Source: Hamiltosporidium tvaerminnensis
Lineage: Eukaryota > Microsporidia > Dubosqiidae
Direction: 5' to 3'
DNA length: 64,000 nt
Assembly (NCBI GenBank): GCA_022605425.2
Contig: JAKIMF020000004.1
Span: 1,113,501-1,177,500 of the forward strand
The notes under the pieces: model-generated
What the model was told of the DNA's origin: nothing
The model's input: the letters and a program-made list of their open reading frames with translations, nothing else
The model's database searches: none
Shown: positions 57,728 through 64,000 of the stretch, in pieces
How the letters are laid out: every line of letters starts with the position of its first letter
Position numbering within the stretch: the first letter of the stretch is position 1
Program-made: the position numbers and the translations under genes

Positions 57728-60700
57728 ATGCAACCCGAAAAAAACACAGACACCAGATACAACACAGAAATAAAAAAGAAACTTGACGCTTTCAAAACAG
57801 CAAAACAATGGTCAGATTTCATATCACTCCTCTCTTCTTTAGACACAACCCTAAAGAAACACAACACAACATACATTCCCCACAAAACCCAACTATTCAA
57901 ACGTTTAAGCCAATGTCTAAACCCTGCACTACCATCAGGTGTCCATAACAAAGTACTTCAAACATACCACATCATTTTCCAAAAATTAGACACACAAAAT
58001 TTTATAAAAAACTTTAATTTATACACACTTGGTCTCTTCTCATTCTCTATTCATACACGTTTAATTCTTAAATCTCAATATGTAACACTTATCCATACAC
58101 ATATAATACCCCTTTCTCCATATTTACATCCATTTATAAGTAATATACTTTTAGGTATTTTACCTAATCTTGATGAAGAAAATACAGATCATTATTCTCA
58201 AGCACTTAAATGTCTTAAAGATTTACTTACTCTTATACCTTTACCTTTATTTAATACATCACTTTTTTATTTATTACAAACATGTACACACCTTAGACAA
58301 CCAATTACTAATTATTTAATTAAGTATTCTATACAATATAAAGTATATATTACATTACAAACTATTAAAGCATTTTCATATTCTTTAAAAGATAAAGAAA
58401 TATTTGTATTAAGAAGTATATTAGATATACTTATAATGAAATATAATCTTAAAAAGATACTAGAGTATAGTGGTGAGGGTAGTGGTGGTGTGGGTGGTGA
58501 GGGTGGTGATGTGGGTGATGTGGGTAATGATAAGAATAAGGATAGTAGTGGGGATAGTGATAAGGATATAGATAATAAGGATAACATAGATAATGATAAC
58601 ATAGATATTAGGGATAACATAGATATTAGGGATAACATAGATAATACCCCTATCATAGATAAGGATATTAAGGATATTATAAATACAGATGTTAAGGATA
58701 AAGAAAGAAATATGATTTTAGATATTTCATTTAAAGAGAATTACAATGGGGGTAATGATAGTGGTAATAACAAAGGGGATAATGATAATAGGGGTAATGT
58801 TTTAGGTAATAATGATATAGGTAATAATGATATAGGTAACGATACTTTAAATAACCCTTTAAATAACCCTTTAAATAACCCTTTAAATAACACTTTAAAT
58901 AACCCTTTAAATAAGGATACTATTACCAATAACACCCCTTTAAATAACAACAATACCAGTAATAATATCACCCTCCACTATATCGTTGATCTCTCTGTTA
59001 ATATACTTAAATTATTTTTAAAAAGAGATATTTCCTTAACAAAACGTGTTTATAGTTTTTATGAAATATCAGATTCTATAAACAAAACCTCTTTAAATAT
59101 AATATGTCTTAGTTTATATGAATTATTAAAAAGAAAAGATTTTATTTCTTTTTTTAAGATTATGATATGTCTTAGTGATAAGAAAGATGTATGTGATAGT
59201 GTATTGTTATTAATAACACCATATTACCTATATAGGATATATGAGGTGTATGGAGTGGTGGAGGGTTATATGGGTGATATAGGTGATATTAGTTATATGG
59301 GTTATATGGGTGATATAAGTAATAGAATAGGTGATAGTAATAGAATAGGTGATAGTAATAGAATGGGTGATAGGTTAGAGAATAACCCTACTACTAACAA
59401 CCATTATACCAACAATACTACTAACAATACATCTAACCCTTATACCAACAACCCATACAACAACCTTATAAATATTAATGTAGATGTTCTTAAGTATGTT
59501 AATCTCTTTCATGATACTGTTGAAGTATCTTTTATATGGAAATTAGTTATAACATCCTTTATAAAGAGAATAAAGGGTATATGTAATGAAGAGGGTGATA
59601 TAGGTGATGAAGAGGGTGATAGTAGTTATAAGGGTGATGTAAAGGGTGATAGTGATAGTAGTGGTAGTGATAGTAGTGATAGTGGTATAGGTGATAGGGG
59701 TAGTAGTTATAAGGGTGATAATAAGTATAAAGATATAAGACATATAAATAACAGTACTAACAATAACCCTACTATTACTAATACTTATACTAACAGTACT
59801 AACCCTTATACTAATAATACTAATAACCCTAATACTAACCCCAACCCCACCCCTACCCCTACTAATAATACTACCCCTTATACTAACACACCCTCCACCC
59901 TTATTACCCCCCTACCTCTTAACCATTTTATTTATGTTTTATCTTTTTTTATTAACAACTTTAATTTCTGTGATAAAGAGGTGTTAGAAATACATATTTT
60001 ATTTTTATTTTATTTATGTTTAAAATATAAAAAGTATTTTAAAAAAGAAGAATTAACAGTATTTTTATTATTATGCATAGAGAGAATGGAGTGGTGTTGT
60101 GATAGTGGAGGTAGTGGTGATAGTGGTAGTGATATAGGTGGAGGTAGGGATGTGGGTAGTGGTAATATAGGTAATATAAGTAATATAAGTAATATAGGTA
60201 GTATAGGGTGTTATAGTGCTAGTAGTATAAGTGATATGTATAACACTATAAATGATAGTATAAATGATAACAGTATAAGGGATAAGAAAAATAAAGATAT
60301 AAATACTAAGAATACTAAGAAAAATAAGAATATAAATAATAAGAAAAATAAGGATAATAAGGATAATAATAATAACAATACTAACAATAATAAACATATC
60401 AATACTAACAATACTAACAATACCAATACTAACACACATAATATCAACCAACATAATAACAACACACATAAAAACATTGATAGTCTTAACTCTCTTCATA
60501 TTTCTATTTTTAATTATTATGAAGGTGTTAATGATAGTATTATTAATAATTTAGATATTGTTTATGTAGGGTGTTATTTATTAATATTAGGGTTTTTTAA
60601 AGATAAAAAGAATTTTCATTTTTATAATTTAATTTTAGTAAAATATTTAGAGAGAATGGGTGTGGGTAAGGGTGATAGGGGGGAGGGTGATAGTAGTAGT

Positions 60701-63700
60701 AGTAGGGGTAAGGGTTATAATAACACTAGTATAAATAATAACCCTAGTATAAATATAAATAACCCTAGTATAACTAATAACCCTTATACTAAACATATAA
60801 ATAATACCCCTTATATAAATAACCCTTATATAAATAATAACCCTTATAACCCTTATATAACTAATATAAATAACACACACATTACACCCTCCCCCATTAC
60901 ACCTCTACCTTTATCCTTCTTACATTTATATTTTAATATAATATTACAAGGTAGTGTTAATGAATTAGAAAATTCTTTAAAAATATTTAAAAATTATAAA
61001 TTAGAAGGGTTTTATTCATTAGAATTATTTAAAAAATTATGGAATAATTTTAATTTTAGAATGTGTTATTTATTATATGAATTTAATATTTTATATTGTT
61101 GTATATTTGAGAGGTATGTTATTATAAGGTTAAGTGGTATAAGTAATAACATAGAGTATTACAGTAGGGATTTAGATGATAGTATGTGTGATAGTGATAT
61201 TATGTGTGATGGTGATAGTATATGTGATAGTGATAAGAATTTAGATAATAGTAATAAGAATTATAAGAGTAGTAGTAATAAGAGTAATAAGAGTAATAGT
61301 AATAGTTATAAGAATAAGAGTAATAAGAATAAGAGTAGTAACAACCAATATAATAACAAATACACTAACCAATATACTAACCAACATACTAGTAACAAAT
61401 ACACTGATGTCTATAAAACTTCTAATCTTTTACTTTTTATTATAAATGTTTTAAGAAGTGAAGAGTTATACTTTATGGATGCATTTGTATATTTAAACAG
61501 GATATTAAGAGAGAGTATGTGGTATAAGGGTAATGATAGAGATATTAGGTATAAGGGTGATATTAGAGATACTATAAGAGATAACAGTAATACTATAAGA
61601 GATATAAATTATAAGGGTGATATTAGAGATACTAATAATAACATTAATACTATAAGAGATAACAGTAATAATATAAGAGATACTTATAATAACACACCAT
61701 CATATAACACACCATCATATAACACCCTATCATATAACACACCACCTAATATATCTAACACATCAGATGCTAATATCTTTCTTACTTGTTTGAAAAGAAT
61801 AAAACACTTTAATTCTATTTATAAATTTATATTAAATAAATTAAAGAATGCATGTATAGAAAGTAAAGAAGGATATTATTATGATATTATAGAATATGAT
61901 ATAGTATATGGAGTATTTGATTGTTTAATTAATATGTTTGAGTATTGTAATGAGTTTATTATTTTTTTAAGAAGTAGTGTGTATGTACAGGGTGATGGGT
62001 TTATGGTGTTTCTTAATAATGGGGTTGTTAATGTTAGAAAGGTTTTATTTTCTAGTTTTTTGTATTTTGTTATCAACGATGTTAAATGTGATTTAGGGTG
62101 TGGGGATGGAGGGTGTGGGTGTGAGTGTGGTGATGGAGGGTGTTATAGTAAGGATAGTAATTATAAGGATAGTAATTATAAGGATAATACTAAGGATAGT
62201 AATTATAAGGATAGTAATACTAAGGATAATGATTCTAACAATACTGACAATACTACTTACAATACTAACAATACTAATAACTATAACTATACTAATAACA
62301 ATACTAACTATAACAACTATAACAACTATAACAACCATCCAAATTATCCAAATACTAATACTAATTATCCAAATAATCACTTGTCTGAGATACGTAGAGT
62401 ACGTTTGATGGCTTTGTTTTTAATTTCTAAAATGGTAGATTTAAATATGTTAGAATCTCAAGAAATAATATCTTATGATTTAAATCCTTTTATTTCTTTT
62501 ATAATAAAAAATATAAATGATGTGTTAATTGTATGGGAATGTTTACCTTTATTAAAAATATTAACAGGTAATGAACAATGGGTGAATATTTATTTTAAAA
62601 AGGTGTTTGAATTTTTAGTTGTGTATTTTTCTAAGAAATATTCTTTTTTTATTTTTGAGATTTTAAATATAGAATTAAGGAATAAGGTTGTTCGTGAGGT
62701 GGTGAGTAGTAATATGTTGTGGGATATGGATGTTTGTGTGGTACAGGGGTATTTTTCTTATGTTTTTGGGAATAAAGAATATTTTGGGGATGTTCTTGAG
62801 AAATTGGTGTGTGGGTGTTTTAGGTATGTTGAGGGTAAAGTTGGAGGAGGAATAAGAAATTATGATATTTTAATAGGTGGTAGTATAGGTTATGTAGGTA
62901 ATAGGGAGATAGTAGAGGAATTAAAGGATAGTAAAGAAATAAAGGATGTAAATGATATAAGAAAGGATGTAAAGGATAAGAATAGAGAGATAAAGGATAT
63001 AAGAAGGGAAGTAAGGGGTAACAAGGAGATAGTAGAGGATAAGAATAGAGATGTAAAGGATAACAATAGAGATTTAAATGAATTAAGAAAGGATAATAAA
63101 GAAATAAAGGAATTAAGGGATGTAAGGGGTAACAATAGGGATTTAAATGATATAAGAAGGGATGTAAAGGATAAGAATAGAGAAATTAAGGAATTAAGAA
63201 AGGATAAGAATAAAGAAATAAATGATGTAAAGAAAACCCCTAAAACCCTACTAAATGATGTTCTTTATGATAAATATTCTACTTCTTATATGTTTACAGG
63301 GTTAAATATAAAAGAAACTTCTAATTTTATTTGTATGGATTCTTTAATAGAAGAATTTAAAAATATAAATTTTAAGAAATGTGTAGATTTAAATGTAGAA
63401 CCTTATATTTTACTTTTAGATTTTATATTTTTAAAAGAAAATATTTTATTTGCTAAATGTCTTTTAAATTTTAAATGTGAATCTATAATTTTAGAATTAA
63501 ATTCTTCAAAATTAAATCTTTATATGATTTATTTAGAAAAATTTAATAAAAATATAGAAATATTTCCTTTTTTATGTAAAATAGAGGAAAGTTTTAGTGA
63601 GGAAAGGATTTTAGTAATTTTAGAACAAAGTATTAATATTTTAAATATTATGTTTTTAGGGAAGAGTAAGAATGGAAATTTAAAACATTATATTTGGTTT

Positions 63701-64000
63701 TTAAATTTGATTTGTAAAATTAAAATGAATAAAATTACAGATAGAATTATTGAGATTGTAATTAGAATTTTAGAAAATTCTTTTACTGTTTTTTTACGTA
63801 CATTAGATTTACCAAATAAAAAGAAAGAAAATAAAGATATTTTACTTTTAATTAAAGTAATACGAAATATTTTAGAAAATATAAATATTGAAAGATATTC
63901 TTTATTGTTTAATAATGTTGTGTATGGGTTGTTGAGACAAAGGAATTATTTGTATTCTGAGTCTTTGGGTATTTTGGGGCTTTTAAAGAATTGGAAAAAA
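57728..64000 (+). CDS. DOP1: Dopey/DOP1-like protein, 3' end beyond the window
   Basis: One frame stays open for 2091 codons to the last base; I checked each line for stops. Residues 1 to about 245 match the Dopey N-terminal domain: KTAKQWSDFISLLSSLDTTL (18-37), then CLNPALPSGVHNKVLQTYHI (62-81), and ILGILPNLDEENTDHYSQAL (140-159). DOP1 works with MON2 and the flippase NEO1 in Golgi-endosome membrane traffic in yeast. The rest is helical, interrupted by about nine low-complexity inserts (about residues 248-418, 510-583, 619-723, 791-917, 977-1058, 1138-1228, 1258-1345, 1456-1553 and 1718-1838), roughly 45% of the visible protein. The last insert is a charged KD/RE repeat. Frames on the minus strand here are shadows of the inserts. 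The start is the first ATG after stops and follows a C-rich motif. Confidence 0.85.
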   Translation, partial: MQPEKNTDTRYNTEIKKKLDAFKTAKQWSDFISLLSSLDTTLKKHNTTYIPHKTQLFKRLSQCLNPALPSGVHNKVLQTYHIIFQKLDTQNFIKNFNLYTLGLFSFSIHTRLILKSQYVTLIHTHIIPLSPYLHPFISNILLGILPNLDEENTDHYSQALKCLKDLLTLIPLPLFNTSLFYLLQTCTHLRQPITNYLIKYSIQYKVYITLQTIKAFSYSLKDKEIFVLRSILDILIMKYNLKKILEYSGEGSGGVGGEGGDVGDVGNDKNKDSSGDSDKDIDNKDNIDNDNIDIRDNIDIRDNIDNTPIIDKDIKDIINTDVKDKERNMILDISFKENYNGGNDSGNNKGDNDNRGNVLGNNDIGNNDIGNDTLNNPLNNPLNNPLNNTLNNPLNKDTITNNTPLNNNNTSNNITLHYIVDLSVNILKLFLKRDISLTKRVYSFYEISDSINKTSLNIICLSLYELLKRKDFISFFKIMICLSDKKDVCDSVLLLITPYYLYRIYEVYGVVEGYMGDIGDISYMGYMGDISNRIGDSNRIGDSNRMGDRLENNPTTNNHYTNNTTNNTSNPYTNNPYNNLININVDVLKYVNLFHDTVEVSFIWKLVITSFIKRIKGICNEEGDIGDEEGDSSYKGDVKGDSDSSGSDSSDSGIGDRGSSYKGDNKYKDIRHINNSTNNNPTITNTYTNSTNPYTNNTNNPNTNPNPTPTPTNNTTPYTNTPSTLITPLPLNHFIYVLSFFINNFNFCDKEVLEIHILFLFYLCLKYKKYFKKEELTVFLLLCIERMEWCCDSGGSGDSGSDIGGGRDVGSGNIGNISNISNIGSIGCYSASSISDMYNTINDSINDNSIRDKKNKDINTKNTKKNKNINNKKNKDNKDNNNNNTNNNKHINTNNTNNTNTNTHNINQHNNNTHKNIDSLNSLHISIFNYYEGVNDSIINNLDIVYVGCYLLILGFFKDKKNFHFYNLILVKYLERMGVGKGDRGEGDSSSSRGKGYNNTSINNNPSININNPSITNNPYTKHINNTPYINNPYINNNPYNPYITNINNTHITPSPITPLPLSFLHLYFNIILQGSVNELENSLKIFKNYKLEGFYSLELFKKLWNNFNFRMCYLLYEFNILYCCIFERYVIIRLSGISNNIEYYSRDLDDSMCDSDIMCDGDSICDSDKNLDNSNKNYKSSSNKSNKSNSNSYKNKSNKNKSSNNQYNNKYTNQYTNQHTSNKYTDVYKTSNLLLFIINVLRSEELYFMDAFVYLNRILRESMWYKGNDRDIRYKGDIRDTIRDNSNTIRDINYKGDIRDTNNNINTIRDNSNNIRDTYNNTPSYNTPSYNTLSYNTPPNISNTSDANIFLTCLKRIKHFNSIYKFILNKLKNACIESKEGYYYDIIEYDIVYGVFDCLINMFEYCNEFIIFLRSSVYVQGDGFMVFLNNGVVNVRKVLFSSFLYFVINDVKCDLGCGDGGCGCECGDGGCYSKDSNYKDSNYKDNTKDSNYKDSNTKDNDSNNTDNTTYNTNNTNNYNYTNNNTNYNNYNNYNNHPNYPNTNTNYPNNHLSEIRRVRLMALFLISKMVDLNMLESQEIISYDLNPFISFIIKNINDVLIVWECLPLLKILTGNEQWVNIYFKKVFEFLVVYFSKKYSFFIFEILNIELRNKVVREVVSSNMLWDMDVCVVQGYFSYVFGNKEYFGDVLEKLVCGCFRYVEGKVGGGIRNYDILIGGSIGYVGNREIVEELKDSKEIKDVNDIRKDVKDKNREIKDIRREVRGNKEIVEDKNRDVKDNNRDLNELRKDNKEIKELRDVRGNNRDLNDIRRDVKDKNREIKELRKDKNKEINDVKKTPKTLLNDVLYDKYSTSYMFTGLNIKETSNFICMDSLIEEFKNINFKKCVDLNVEPYILLLDFIFLKENILFAKCLLNFKCESIILELNSSKLNLYMIYLEKFNKNIEIFPFLCKIEESFSEERILVILEQSINILNIMFLGKSKNGNLKHYIWFLNLICKIKMNKITDRIIEIVIRILENSFTVFLRTLDLPNKKKENKDILLLIKVIRNILENINIERYSLLFNNVVYGLLRQRNYLYSESLGILGLLKNWKK

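Noticed and set aside
57605-63135. Many minus-strand frames rich in Ile/Thr/Leu/Ser, and one plus frame at 62100-62408
   Set aside because: Alternate readings of low-complexity inserts in the DOP1-like gene.

Overview
The window looks like a chromosome piece from a microsporidian parasite with an expanded genome, such as those infecting aquatic arthropods (for example Hamiltosporidium or Edhazardia). The genus is my inference. The reasons are extreme AT richness, intron-free genes, a few divergent conserved eukaryotic proteins, and C-rich runs just upstream of several start codons, like the CCC-type signal described for microsporidia. No bacterial operon features, rRNA genes or CRISPR arrays are visible.

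Layout. Positions 1-905 hold a broken Tc1/IS630-type DDE transposase. Positions 2300-8870 hold a decayed Helitron (Rep plus PIF1-type helicase, minus strand) framed by long imperfect inverted repeats. At 9.4 and 12.2 kb lie two broken paralogs of a multi-pass membrane protein. A Mei2-like RNA-binding protein (17.6-18.3 kb), a leucine-rich-repeat protein (24.0-26.4 kb) and a U1-C-like zinc finger (31.7-32.2 kb) stand alone in long AT-rich deserts. An R4/Dong-like non-LTR retrotransposon with one in-frame stop lies at 32.6-35.0 kb, and fragments of the same type occur at 16.4, 42.5 and 51.2 kb. A second small membrane-protein family has three members (19.8, 41.3 and 48.9 kb), two of them inside a segmental duplication.

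The dominant repeat is a retroposon of about 716-735 bp that I do not recognise. It has about ten copies in both orientations, and two copies have clear target-site duplications. One of those two sits 45 bp upstream of the U1-C-like start codon. Also present are a tRNA-like SINE candidate, a GC-richer retroposon-like island, and the relic of a second LINE.

The last 10 kb differ. A divergent ER Hsp70/GRP170-like protein (53.8-56.2 kb) is followed, after 1.5 kb of simple tandem repeats, by a huge open frame (57728 to beyond the window end). It is a Dopey/DOP1-like protein in which roughly 45% of the visible residues are low-complexity inserts. Both recognisable proteins act in the secretory pathway (ER lumen folding; Golgi/endosome trafficking). 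The Mei2-like and U1-C-like proteins act on RNA. Nothing suggests these genes form an operon or a single pathway.
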